Shown piece after piece: positions 34,027-44,838 of a stretch of DNA of 64,000 nt (its first letter is position 1; the number at the start of each line of letters is the position of its first letter). The position numbers and the translations under genes are program-made. This stretch comes from Ectobius pallidus (Eukaryota; Arthropoda; Insecta; Blattodea; Ectobiidae): contig CAXKWD010000005.1 in assembly GCA_964059195.1 (NCBI GenBank), forward strand, positions 93,571,882 through 93,635,881. The letters run 5' to 3'. The notes beneath the pieces were generated by a model. The model was not told the DNA's origin and did not search any database. It saw only the letters and a list, made by a program, of their open reading frames with translations.

Positions 34027-34301
34027 AAGTAAAGTTTTCCCTATACAGGCCATGGAGACCCAGAGGGTTCGAGGAGGTTGAGGTTCCCAGACATTTAGAC
34101 AATGAAGGTGATAAGGTTGTCCGCTTTACACACCGGCTGCTTTTACCCCCAGGATTGCTCCTGGTATTCGTTTCTGTTAGGGGCTGAGTCGACCCCAGGG
34201 CCAATTGAAAAACTCCAACGATCTCATCGGGGACCGAACCCGCGACCTTCCGGTTTGTAGCGAAGCGCCTCAACCACTACGCTACTGCGTACCCCAATAT
34301 C
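34027..34301 (-). mobile_element. tRNA-derived SINE, type S1 (full length)
   Basis: On the minus strand the head reads GGGGTACGCAGTAGCGTAGTGG (A-box region) and then CGCGGGTTCGGTCCCC (B box). The body contains CAGGAGCAATCCTGG and ends with CCTGTATAGGGAAAAC. The 11 bp TSD AAATGTAGATA is perfect (34016-34026, 34302-34312). Two relatives lie at 36442-36614 and 54554-54838. Confidence 0.9.
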
Positions 34302-34651
34302 AAATGTAGATACTGCATAATATTATGAACAAAAAAGGAATTTGAATTGCACAGACGAGGAGGCTCCCGGCGAATGGATAGTAGGCTATAGATTTGAAAC
34401 ATATTCCTCATAACGCATCCGAAATGATCCACCTATTAAAATCATAAAGTACAAGTTTTGGGTGCATCATGTTAACAAGGTGAGTAATATTATTTTGTTT
34501 TCAAATTGTTACACATATTTTGTTTTCTTTTTATGTCATACAATACTAATATAAAATCATATAACGGTCATACGATGCATAAAAGTCATAGCAAACAATC
34601 CTATTTTCGCAGATGCCCTAATTTAGCAATATTTTATTGTTATTTATTAAG
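34302..34651. other. Unannotated stretch
   Basis: No recognisable feature beyond the SINE TSD at its left edge. Confidence 0.3.
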
Positions 34652-34840
34652 TGCCAGAATGGTACTTTAGGAGATTGTGTGGGGGATGGGAAAATGTCTG
34701 TCCGAGTGTCTGTACGCGCGATAACTGAAATACGCTATAACGTATTTTCATTAAACTTGGTATACGCATTTATAATGTCCATGTGAAGAATCCTATTGGT
34801 ATTGGACCAAATCGGTTGGCCGGTATCGAAATAACGAGTA
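34652..34840 (+). repeat. Tandem-monomer element, single-unit copy
   Basis: AAGTGCCAGAATGGTACTTT, GGAGATTGTGTG and TCTGTCCGAGTGTCTGTACG form the same head as at 12421. One ~150 bp unit follows (CGATAACTGAAATACGC, TGGTATACGCATTTATAATG, ACCAAATCGGTTGGCCGG). The related 3' module is at 37725-37795, beyond a hAT insertion. Confidence 0.75.
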
Positions 34841-35503
34841 ATTATCAGTCACATCTTTTGTAATATAATCTTCGTTCTCCGACAATTCCATGCATTTTGA
34901 TTGACTCGCAGCCAACCAATCAGCGGCCGAGCTCCCGTAACTAATGTCCTAATGTAAACATTTCTGCAAATAGAAATAATAGGAGAAATTTCTTATTAAA
35001 GAGCATGCTTCCATTTCCAATTTAATATAAATATTAATTTTGTAATGGATATAACACGCTACAGTATTTAGCATGGCCCACAGTATATTAAACATAACGT
35101 AACAAATTGCCAATCGTTTATTGATATTGTTAGCCCGCCTTGATTGATTCATTTCTATATAACGACGTTAATGTAAGTAAATGCAAATAAAAGATTTAAA
35201 ACACAACTAGCCGATATAACATTGGTCATTCTATCGATAAGTATATTAGCGATATCTACATTATATTTTAATGCGAGTAATTTTCTTATTTGTTCCTGTG
35301 CAGCAATATAGTACTTACCGTAATGCATTTCCTGACAGATAGATTTCAGATTGACTTTTTATTCGTTCATAACCTATATGGCTGCTTTGAATATGAAACA
35401 AACATGTCAGCGAATCGTAGACCTATTATACCATTAACATTATTGCCAATGGAATTTGTAAAATGGTGACATATTTTAAGAGTTATTATATCAGTGTATA
35501 CGA
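34841..35503. other. Unannotated AT-rich stretch
   Basis: If the tandem-monomer element extends to about 37795, this would be its interior. Nothing coding is visible. Confidence 0.25.
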
Positions 35504-35587
35504 ATATGAATCAGTGGCGGCTCGTGGCCGGAAAATTAGGTGAAGAGGAAAAAAATGCCACATGCTTACGTTAATAACCGAACTCAC

Positions 35588-35757
35588 CTATGTCTTGTAT
35601 AGCAAATCAATCCTTCGATAGTCCTTTATGGCTGCAAATTTGTCGGTGATATCATCATAGGACGGCTGCATTTCTTCTAGCTGCAGTAAAGGTTCTTTCT
35701 GAATTGAAATATTCGCTAAACAAGATACTTGTCTGGCAACATTTTTGATCCTTCATT
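35588..35757 (-). pseudogene. hAT transposase C-terminal remnant
   Basis: On the minus strand about 55 codons are open and end at a TAG (35588-35590). The encoded sequence contains LANISIQKEPLLQL and then DKFAAIKDYRRIDLLYK. This matches the C-terminal end that follows the hAT dimerisation region in ZMYM/52-kDa-repressor-like hAT transposases of insects. An in-frame TGA closes the upstream side. The DNA-binding and RNase-H parts are absent. Confidence 0.7.
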
Positions 35758-36441
35758 TAGTAGGCCTACGTCGTGATCTGACAGCTGGCACAATGATGAT
35801 TTGATTTTAAACAATGCGGGTAAGAATATAGTTATTATTTATAAAATCTGATACATTTTATTCATGGAATACTCTTAATAAATCCCAATCGGGATTATGA
35901 GTTTCATTAGATAAATTCGATCCTGCTTTTCCGCCGCGAATCTATTGATGTTTATCGTAATTATTATTCTCCTAATCAGATTACTCAGAATATTCCATTC
36001 ATGCGATGCGGACTTGAAATTGACTAATAATCTTTAGCAATGCCTCGGATATCGACCAATGACTGTTGTTTATCTTATAAGTTAATATGCTTGCAAGGGT
36101 CGGAAAGATGCAATTTTATCTGATAAACTTCAGCTCGTTACTGGATACTTCAAGGCATTAATATGCAGTGATTAATATGTCACATGTCGTATGATTGCCT
36201 ATGAAAAAATATCCATTGTAGGAATGAAACGTCGTGATTCAACGTTGTCGTACTATGGCGTCCTATCAGTGACGATCTCCGAAGATGGTTCAGTGTTGTG
36301 ACACGTGACAGTGGGCTTTCATCACAGTACACAGTAGTCTTGGTATATGGTGACACACATTAAATAAATTAACTTCTAGTCTCATCCCTATGCCTCACTT
36401 TTGTGCTATAGAATCGATCGCCTATGATTTTTTTTCCGTTA

Positions 36442-36614
36442 GGTAAAGGGATCCCTATACAGGCCATGGAGGCCCAGAGGGTTCCAGGAGGTTGAGGCTC
36501 CCAGATTTTAAACATTCGGCACATGAAGGTGGTAAGGTTGTCAGCCTTACGCACCGGCCGCCTTCACCCCCAGGATTGCTCCTGGTACTCATTTCTGTTA
36601 GAGGCTGAGTCGAC
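36442..36614 (-). mobile_element. tRNA-derived SINE, type S1, 5'-truncated, nested in the hAT element
   Basis: It carries the body and 3' end of the type S1 SINE (CCCTATACAGGCCATGGAGG ... AGGCTGAGTCGAC in plus orientation) but lacks the tRNA head. The 13 bp TSD TTTTTTTCCGTTA is perfect (36429-36441, 36615-36627). It therefore inserted after the surrounding hAT element. Confidence 0.9.
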
Positions 36615-37724
36615 TTTTTTTCCGTTAATGATATTTAATTTTATGAGAAAGAATCCAAGCTCCTCTACCGTTCATACTTCAATGAAGTATATGGTTGTTT
36701 ATAAACACCTTTTAAATAATTAATTGAAAATTGTTAAAAATAAAAATTCTAGCTCTTTAGCGTCTATGCAAATCGTGTGGAAAATTTAAACAAAATTGTT
36801 AGTTTTTTTTTTATAAAATCGTGAAGAATGAAAGTCTGTTCTAGCCTCGCCCAAAGATGTAAGACTTAAAAGCCTGAGTTTGTACAAACGATAGCTGGCT
36901 TATAACTACCCTTCAAAGTATAAGGATACCGTATAAAAGTAAGAAAAAGTCGTCAATCTCCCCAGAAGATATCTAATCCAAATACGTTTTATTTATACAC
37001 GATGTTTAGTTCTCAAGCCACACAGACACGTTCCTGAAAATATTATAGGACAGAGGAGAATTCAAAACAGGTATTTATGCTAAAAACATTGATTTCGAAC
37101 ATTTATCTTTGGTACGGGTAGAGGAAGTGAAATTGGTGCTTTGCTATTAATGGAGCTGTTAGCAGAAGAGGAGTAGGTATGAAACCCGCCACACACTGTC
37201 ATTGTATAGCAGCTTGCTGTGGTAACCGCGCGGCGCGCGCATCATGAAGCCGAAGGATGACACCTTCGTGGGTAGTCTGATCCCTTCAGCATGGACGTGG
37301 GATAAGCGAGAAAAATGCTGCTTGTAGCATCAGCCAGCATCATTTTTAGTGGACCAGACTACCCATGGAACAGGGTTAGTGAATCAAGGCTGCTTCGTGC
37401 TTCTTTGCAAGACTCGAGAGCTCTCTGGCGCCTCCTCCTTTAACATCACTCGTGGCGGGCAATACAAAATTACATAAATGCATTTATAGTAAAAACCAAC
37501 ATTCGTGATATGGGAAATAAACTTTAAAAATACGTATTGTAAAGGAAAAATACTGGTGAAGTGCTACTTCACCTACTTCACCTGATTAGCCGCCACTGAT
37601 ATGAATTAAGGTTAAGAATCAAATTTTAGAGCTTTGTTCTTCTGTAAGCCCTGCTTAATGAATCGGTCTGGAATTTAGCTCGGAGATTATTACAAAAATA
37701 ACTTCTTTTCGGCATGGGCCTATC

Positions 37725-37795
37725 AAAATTGCAATTATCACTGATTAAAAAAAGCATTCTGGCACTTTTTATATCAGTTTAACTGATTTTATTTA
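37725..37795 (+). repeat. Module shared with 13812-13885
   Basis: Possible 3' end of the tandem-monomer element. GCATTCTGGCACTT here is the complement of AAGTGCCAGAATG at 34652, so the two may be inverted termini of one element interrupted by the hAT at 35512-37598. Confidence 0.5.
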
Positions 37796-37805
37796 TAGTC
37801 TAGAT

Positions 37806-38578
37806 CAGTGGTTCCCATAGGCGTAACCAGGCCGACCATATGGAGAGGGGGTTATATCATCCGGGGGGTCTGAGGGGGTATGGAATACCCCCCAGGGAGA
37901 GGGGAGAGAGGGGGTCCTCCCCCGGAAAAATTTAAAAATTAAGATGCACAATAAGGAGTTTTAAGCTTCCCACGCTTTATACTCGTATTAAGTAATTTAT
38001 AAGCAGACTTAAAAACATTGTACAATTTTCCTTTTTCTAATCAATGGGGTTCAAATGGGGTTCAAACCCCCAAAACCCCCTAATTGTTACGACACTGGTA
38101 GTTTCCAGCCTTTTTCAGCTTATCGGAATACCTCCACGGTCCATCGGTCCATGGTGGAGTAAAAAACCTTATTTGTATCGTATCCCTTCCTTCCGTATCC
38201 CTTTACCATCAAATATTGCAAATATATATATATATAAGCTTATATAGGCTTTTTTGAAGATACAGATTGATTATTGATAGACAATTTGTGTACTGATTTG
38301 AAAATGGTTGACGAAATATAAGCACTTTGTAGCAAGAGTGCCAGAGTGTGCACCACCTGTGTGACTGTGTGAGTCATCTGGGAGGGATGTAGTGGTTCTG
38401 TTGTCTGCCCCAGATGCCAAAAATCAAGAACCAAGAAAACAATCAAAACACAATTTGATTTGTTTCGATTTTTATTATCTTTTCTGATGGTTTATTCGAT
38501 GGTTTCTGATAGTTTTAGGATCGAGTCGCGACCCACCCGTAATCCTTTCGCGACCTACTAGTGGGTTGGGAAACGCTG
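37806..38578. mobile_element. hAT non-autonomous element with a nested MITE
   Basis: The left end CAGTGGTTCC continues, after the nested insert, as CAGCCTTTTTCAGC. The right end, in complement, is CAGCGTTTCCCAACCCA. The TSD GTCTAGAT is perfect (37798-37805, 38579-38586) and fits nTnnnnAn. The GTCGCGACCCA-type subterminal sequence is characteristic of SPIN/Charlie-like hAT elements. No transposase coding. Confidence 0.85.
37816..38097. mobile_element. MITE nested in the hAT end
   Basis: The termini CATAGGCGTAACCAGG and, in complement, CAGTGTCGTAACAATTAG are imperfect TIRs. The flanking 8-mers GTGGTTCC and GTAGTTTC agree at 6 of 8 positions. Removing the insert restores the expected hAT terminus of the host element. 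The interior is G-run-rich on the left and C-run-rich on the right. Confidence 0.65.
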
Positions 38579-38646
38579 GTCTAGATTATGAACTTTTTTG
38601 CCCCTACTTGACTCCTTATTCTATTGATAAAACATTAAGGACATTT

Positions 38647-40405
38647 GTGCTTTGAATTTTTCCTGGTGCTGGTAATATATGATATTTTCCCGGGCTACTA
38701 ACCAAGTGGTGAATTGGATTAATTCCGACGTTTCGAAACCAAACTGAGGCTTCATTGTCAAGCCTCAGTTGAGGCTTTGTCATTTTTTCCAATTTTTTCT
38801 CGTTTCCACCACCACCTATATAATAATAATAATTTATTTCACTACCTATTGACCGTTGGCCCTTATTTGGACCGATTCTACTTCTCTAATTTTTCCCTCC
38901 TGTTCTTACAGCACCCATCTGTTTCCTGATTGGTTGGTCTTCAACAAATCCTTTCTCCAATCCGGATGTCCCCATTCACAGCAGTCCTATAAATACACGC
39001 CATCTAATCCCGGCATTTCAATTGTAGCCTTTTTAAAGGTCTTTGGAAAGTAGTTCAACCGTAGCGACGCATTGAATAGTTTCGTCATGTGTGTTAGACT
39101 GTTACGTGGAAGTTCACGCACTCGACTACACTGCTATTGGTACGAACAGTAGACAACATCACTACTGCTTTCGCAAACCAAGGACACGCCGTAGCGACAT
39201 TTCTAGACATTGAAAAAGCCTACGACTCGGCCTGGCACACTGGCCTTATCAGGAAACTGATAGACTGTGACGTCCCAGACTCGCTGGTACACATGGTACG
39301 CAGCTACTTACGACACAGACAGTTTAGAGTGAGGGTAGACACACGATTTTCAAGCTGGAGGCCTATACAGGCCGGGGTCCCGCAAGGGAGCGTGCTGTCG
39401 CCCACACTCTATAACATTATGACACACGACATACCACACAGTGACCAGACATTTCTAGGACAGTACGCAGACGACACGGCAGTATTTTCAACACACAGAA
39501 ATATACACTATGCCGTGAGACGACTACAAAGACATTTGGACCGCATAACGCAATGGTCCGATAATTGGAGAATTAAAATTAATTCTGCCAAGACTCAGGC
39601 CATTGTGTTTACGAGACGAAGACCACGTAACTATAACAACATAGTTATAGACGGCCAAGACGTAGACTACACAGACCACGTGAAATATCTAGGAGTAATT
39701 CTAGATAAATCACTGACATGGAGACAACATGTAGCGAGTGTACGCAACAAGGCCTACGCTCAGCTACTACGACTGTATCCGGCGCTAAGTACGCCATCAC
39801 TGACACCAAGACAAAAAGTGACGCTGTACTGCACACTAATTAGACCAATCATGACATACGCCTCACCGGCGTGGGGCTACATCCCCGACACTCTGTTACA
39901 ACGGTTGCAGGCTGTTGAAAACAGAGCGACAAGAATGATAGCTGCGACAGACTTCTACACGAGAAATACGCAACTGCACGAGGACTTAGAACTTCCGTTT
40001 TTAAGGGAAGTCATCAGACAACAAGCACAAAGACTAGCAGACGGACGAGACGAACATCCCAATCCTATAGCAAGGGCTATAGGCACCCAAGAAAGGAGAC
40101 GGGATGTTCACAGACGAAACCCACACGACCTACTGACATAACCATGACAGTACGACAAGACTGTGGTGAAAAGGGCCACATACCTAGAAAGACAACCGTG
40201 GAGACACGGGGACTTCAGACTGAAATAACACACGACTGACAATACTATGACGGGTCATAGTGCAAATGCACTGGCACCATAAACCGACTCAAGACACCTT
40301 CTCTCGGCATTTCATTCTCCTTGACAATGAAGCCTCAGTTTGGTTTCGAAACGTCGGAATTAATCCAATTCACCACCTGGTTAGTAGCCCGGGAAAATAT
40401 CATAT
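38647..40405 (+). mobile_element. Jockey-type LINE fragment enclosed by 90 bp inverted repeats and a 13 bp TSD
   Basis: The arms 38673-38762 and 40320-40409 are complementary at all but one of 90 positions (landmarks CCCGGGCTACTAACC and CGACGTTTCGAAACC). The direct repeat ATTAAGGACATTT at 38634-38646 and 40406-40418 marks the whole composite as one insertion; the right arm overlaps the TSD by a few bases. Non-LTR elements do not normally have terminal inverted repeats, whereas Penelope-like elements may. What lies between is a Jockey-type RT, so the structure is chimeric or rearranged. Confidence 0.75.
39137..40141 (+). pseudogene. Jockey-clade reverse transcriptase, C-terminal two thirds
   Basis: A 334-codon uninterrupted frame contains the RT palm. 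FLDIEKAYDSAW is at residues 22-33 (first catalytic Asp), AGVPQGSVLSP around 79-89 and YADDTAVFS at 110-118 (catalytic Asp pair). The thumb-like KINSAKTQAIVF and VKYLGVILDKSLTW follow, then a C-terminal region with AVENRATRMI. It would copy its RNA into DNA at a nicked target. The frame stays open somewhat upstream of 39137 (no natural ATG), but the endonuclease and N-terminal RT motifs are missing. The lack of stops over 1 kb makes this a recent copy. Confidence 0.9.
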
Positions 40406-40418
40406 ATTAAGGACATTT

Positions 40419-41288
40419 ATCGTAAAGTATTTTACCAAAATTTTCATTAAAATAATATTAATAATAATAATAAAAAATGTAACACAATTAAATATATAGG
40501 CTTAAACCTTTAACCATGAAAATAACAGCTGAAAATGATCTGGAGTATGGTTTCATCGTGTCCATTTGGGTGAACTCGAATTGCATGCGGGAACAGTCAG
40601 ATGGAATTTCATACGGAATTGCACTCTTGAATTGCATGCTGGCGTGCCCTTGGACGTCTCCTTAATAGTGTAATAAGAATCAGACTACGAATCATGTAAT
40701 GGAAGTTCGTAGTGATCTCTTCATGCAGTATTGCAACAGAACAAAGAGTGATACAATCCAAGTGTAACCAGCAATAATCATACGAAGTCATTATATTGAG
40801 TGTAATTATAAATAATTTTTACAGTTGTTCACGTATAAAAGTAAATTTTATTCAAAGTAACTCTTACTTGTAACCTCAATTAAGCCCACAACAAAGATTT
40901 ATTTATATTTACACATCACTTTCTACCAATTAAAGATTTCACAACACTGTTTAAAGTTAAATATTGAAACAAATCTTCAACAGTTTACAAAAATAAGAAA
41001 AACGTGTTGTATTTAGGTGACTTCAGTCAAGGGACTGTTGGATCATGGAACCAGCTGTAGCTACTATAGTAGCTAGTAGTATACTATAGTAGTTACTGTA
41101 GTAGGACAGGAAGCTGTTCATCATCGATGACTTAAAATGTTATTTTCAAAAGTCACTAACTATTAATAAGGAAAGCGGGGATTGTTGCAAGATTCTTTGT
41201 AAAGCTTACAATTAATTAACAGTACGTTATAGTATACAATAGTCCGAAAATGGGAAGGAAAATGTTTAATGTTTTGGATACTTTCTTG
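40419..41288. other. Unannotated AT-rich stretch
   Basis: The only structure is a small palindrome, TAGCTACTATAGTAGCTA, at about 41058-41075 followed by further ACTATAGTA copies. Confidence 0.3.
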
Positions 41289-41405
41289 ACACGCAACCCG
41301 AATACCTCCTAGAAGGCACTGGCACGCAACTGGAATAGTTCCTAGATTTCACTGGCACGCAATTTGGAAATGCTCTTCCTCCCGCACGCAATTCGTAAAC
41401 ACGGG
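41289..41405. repeat. Degenerate tandem repeat, four ~33 bp units
   Basis: CACGCAA recurs at 41290, 41323, 41356 and 41385, each followed by a variable AAT-containing half. Spacing is 33, 33 and 29. Confidence 0.6.
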
Positions 41406-42578
41406 TCCATTATCCATTTTTCTCTACACGACAGTAGAAGCTGCATGAAACATTATTAGGCCTATAAGGTAGTCAAGTTGTTTAAACAATTAACATATTG
41501 TTATGTAAAACTCGTTTCTTTATAAAATAAGACTTATAATGACAGAAATCGATATATTATATCTTATAATTTATATTATAATAACATACCTATCAGAAGC
41601 TATCTTATGAAAATATGAATAGCGGTATTTCTTTACAAACTCTCCAACCAAGCTATGATTCCGAAACATAGACATAGATTATTATATTTCCTAGAACAAG
41701 CCTTTTTCTACAGAAATTAAAAATTCCGCATAAGTGTTATCTAGGGTTAAAAATTTACGCCCACAAAAATTGCAGTTAATAATCTAAATCCTTCCGTGTA
41801 AATTTTATTGGGTTTCCGCAGTCAGGTTCAACAGTGGTAAATATTTATTGAAATGCTGGTACATTCCTTGGTAATATTATTACATCATCTGCATATGTCA
41901 ATTATGGTTTCACTCCTAAAATACATTTTATTGCATAATTTTATAAATTTTATAGATGCTTTATCATTAATTTCTTTCTAGGTAAAAAGCAAAGGATAAT
42001 GAAAGTTGCACAAAGAAAATAATTTACTTTCACCCACGAAGATGAACAGGTATGTAATCCCTAACTGTTTTTCAATTCCTTGAGAATAAAACACGCATAT
42101 GCGCAGGGACAAGGAATAAAGAATGACATACCGAAAATAGATTAGCTTTCCTTCATTAAAGCTTGTACGTTCAATGCCTCTTTCACATTATTTTAAGTTA
42201 AACAATTAATTTCCTAGTCAGAACCGAGGACCAGCTGAAAGGACTAACCACAACGAACTCTGACTTGATATTGCTTTTTACCTATTGTACGCTGCGTTCA
42301 ACAGCAACATCACATGCACAATGCGAAACCACAATTTATGGTGGTCAGCTAATTTAACAGAGACAGCCCCTCTACAAACTTTAATACAAACTCCAATTGT
42401 GTTTTATTTCCTGTACTGAGACAAAAAAAAAGCTATGCCGTATGCACCTTAAAGGAGTAAATAAGTCAAGTATAACTCCATTTACACTTGGAAGATTCCA
42501 TAAGACATATTCAAGATTTCAGAATAAAAATTGTTCGAGTTCTGATCTTTGTGACATTTGATTTGTAACAGCTTCTTT
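41406..42578. other. Unannotated AT-rich stretch
   Basis: No open frame, RNA or repeat terminus recognised. Confidence 0.3.
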
Positions 42579-42668
42579 TACGAGGCGCATCCATAAAGTA
42601 AGTTTCCCCGGGACCGTTTACAGAAACAAAACAAAATTTTATGGAAATGTTTATTGCAACAGATACTG

Positions 42669-42890
42669 CAAGAGATCAGCTACTTTTTAAAATATTCGGT
42701 GCCGGAATTGAGACTTTTTCATACCGAGACCAACGTTTGAATACCTGTGTCGTAGAACTCTTCCGCCTGGGATTTGAATAACTTTTTGACAACCACCTCC
42801 GCCTCTTTGTCATTCGTCGTCATCTCTTGAGGTGTAGGAAAAGATGTAAATCACTGGGATCGAGGTCTGGGTTATAGGGTGAATGCTTAA
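42669..42890 (-). pseudogene. Mariner transposase C-terminus (left arm)
   Basis: On the minus strand the frame with SPYNPDLDPSDLHLFLHLK gives way, after a stop and frame change, to NDKEAEVVVKKLFKSQAEEF and TGIQTLVS. This order is that of mariner transposase after its second catalytic Asp. The N-terminal HTH and first half are absent. Confidence 0.65.
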
Positions 42891-42939
42891 ACACCTCCTA
42901 ATCGAACCTCCACAGAAGACTTGCTGGAAGGTATTTAAA

Positions 42940-43160
42940 AATCAACCTTACAGCCCGGATCTCGCTCCCAGTGATTTCCATATTTTTCTACACCTCAAGA
43001 AACGACGAAGAATGACAAAGAGGCGGAGATGATTGTCACACAGTGGTTAAAATCCCAAGAGACCAGAGTTCTAAGACACTGATATTCAAAAGTTGGTCCC
43101 ACGGTTGAAAATGTCTCAATTCCGGTAGGGAATAATTTGAAAAATAGCTGAACACTTGCA
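42940..43160 (+). pseudogene. Mariner transposase C-terminus (right arm)
   Basis: The plus strand has QPYSPDLAPSDFHIFLHLKK, then a decayed C-terminal end ending near TDIQKLVPR. Mirror image of the left-arm remnant, with different mutations. Confidence 0.65.
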
Positions 43161-43248
43161 GTATCTGTTGCAATAAACATTTCCATGAAATTGTGTTTTG
43201 TTTCTGTAAACGGCTTCAGGGAAACGTGCTTTAGGGATGCGCCTCGTA

Positions 43249-43763
43249 CTTGTATGGTTCGTCTATTTTACTAATACAATTTAAAAAAATATATATAATT
43301 TGTATAAAAACCCTCTGATGTGAGTAACTGTAGGAAAGCATGAATTAAAAATATAGCCTTGTAGCAAGAAATCACATTTTAACTATACAAAAATAAATAT
43401 AGGTACATATTGCCAATAATTAGTTTAACTGAACCGTGATAATTCACAATGTAATAACAGTTTAATTGCTTTTATGTTATTACCAGGCTCGGTCACATAA
43501 TTAGCCATGCTTTTGTGAACTTCCTGGTAATGCTAAATTTAATTACCTTAGTGGAATTGCCATACGAAGAAATCTACCATTCATTTAGTGATGGTAGAAT
43601 TAACACATTATTATCGTGCATTACCTTACTTAGAAATGAAGCACATGGAGTTTCATATTGGATTCTTATTAATAGAAAATATACCACATTGAATGTTTTA
43701 CAATGTAGTATGTAGGCCTACTGATAATAAAATTCCATGCAAAGAGGTACAGCAGAATGAATA
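43249..43763. other. Unannotated AT-rich stretch
   Basis: Only short open frames. It separates two mariner-type foldbacks. Confidence 0.3.
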
Positions 43764-44836
43764 CAGGGTACGGCAGAGAAACCTGACGGTTTTTAATTTG
43801 AAATTACGACAAAACTGTATTGTTTGCGTACATTATTTTACTTCAGAATTACAATACATCTCAAAGTATTTTACCTACATCAATTACTTTTTGAAAATTG
43901 TGTTCCTATTTCAATCCATAAAGCTAAATAAGCCCATTACATCAAAATTATTATTATGGTTTCGTGAAAAGTTGGAATCAGCCGAAACTGCGTAGTGTCG
44001 TAACTCATTGTCGCCAGTACATCTCGCGCTTGCGCATTCAAGTAAAAAACAATTGCGAAACTTAGTTATGAAACCTACGTGTAAACAAGATTGAATCAGT
44101 TCAAAGTACGAGTATTTCGGTGCAACATCGCGCATTCGTTGTGGAAACATTTTTAAAAAGTGGTTAATCAAATATTGTCACTCAACGCACGTTTCGCCGC
44201 CATTTCAACATTCATCAAAATGAGAATGTTCCATGGCGGAATGCCATACTATTGTGGGTGGAAAACTTTCGGGAAACGGCTTGTGCCATAAAGAAGAAAC
44301 CACCAGGGAAACAGCACACTGTTCAAACCCCGGAAAATGTTGAACGTGTGTGTCGGGTTGTTCTTCGAAGTCCTCGGCGATCGGCAGTGAAACGTGCGTT
44401 GAGTGACAATAATTGATTAACCACTTTCAAAAAAAATGTTTCCACAACGAAAGCGCGATGTTGCACCGACCAACGCTCCATTTTGACTTAAATACTTTGA
44501 ACTGCTGCAATTCTGTTTACACGTAGGTTTCATAACTAAGTTTCACAATTTTTTTTACTTGAATGCGCAAGCGCGAGATGTACTGACGACAATGAGTTAC
44601 GACACTACGCAGTTTCGGGTGATTCCAACTTTTCGCGAAACTATAATAATAATTTTGATGTAATGGGTTTACTTAGCTTTGTGGATTGAAGTAGGAACAC
44701 GATTTTCAAAAAGTAATTGATATAGGTAAAATACTTTGAGATGAATTGTAATTCTAAAATAAAATAATGTACGCAAACGATACAGTTTTGTCGTAATTTC
44801 AATTTAAAAACCGTCAGGTTTCTCTGCCGGACCCTG
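43764..44836. mobile_element. Mariner-type foldback with ~430 bp arms around a DUF4817-like fragment
   Basis: The ends CAGGGTACGGCAGAGAAACC and (complement) CAGGGTCCGGCAGAGAAACC are flanked by TA on both sides (43762-43763, 44837-44838). The arms run inward with scattered mismatches to GTCACTCAACGCACGTTTCG at 44177-44196 and its complement near 44390-44409. Only about 200 bp remains between them, and it encodes part of a mariner-type transposase N-terminus. The structure looks like an internally deleted, inverted-duplicated derivative that could be moved by a full-length relative. Confidence 0.85.
44171..44416 (+). pseudogene. DUF4817-type mariner transposase N-terminal fragment
   Basis: The frame is uninterrupted for 81 codons up to a TGA at 44414-44416. 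It contains TQRTFRRHFNIHQNE, then NAILLWVENFRETACAIKKK, TPENVERVCRVVLRSPRRSA and an end at the arm boundary. This arrangement (a helix-turn-helix domain with an RSPRRSAR-like motif) is the DUF4817 region seen at the N-terminus of many insect mariner-type transposases. It would bind TIR DNA. No catalytic region follows, because the coding sequence runs directly into the second foldback arm. Confidence 0.75.
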
Positions 44837-44838
44837 TA

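Larger units (their letters stand above)
35512..37598 (-). mobile_element. hAT transposon, internally deleted, minus orientation
   Basis: The TIRs start CAGTGGCGGCT at both ends, and both subterminal regions carry AGGTGAAG. The TSD ATATGAAT is perfect (35504-35511, 37599-37606) and fits nTnnnnAn. Only the C-terminal end of the transposase survives (35588-35757, minus strand). A GC-rich segment at 37180-37450 probably represents leader or promoter sequence of the element. A SINE is nested at 36442-36614. Confidence 0.9.
42581..43246. mobile_element. Mariner foldback: two 3' halves joined head to head
   Basis: The outer ends CGAGGCGCATCC and its complement are flanked by TA on both sides (42579-42580, 43247-43248), the Tc1/mariner TSD. 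The left third is an imperfect complement of the right third, meeting at about 42905-42925. Each arm encodes, outward from the centre, the end of a mariner transposase: YNPDLDPSDLHLF on the left (minus strand) and YSPDLAPSDFHIF on the right (plus strand). Both contain the third catalytic Asp of the D..D34D triad, followed by an AEEFYDTGIQ-like C-terminus. Stops and shifts interrupt both. The arms differ at many positions, so they are old or came from two different copies. Confidence 0.85.
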
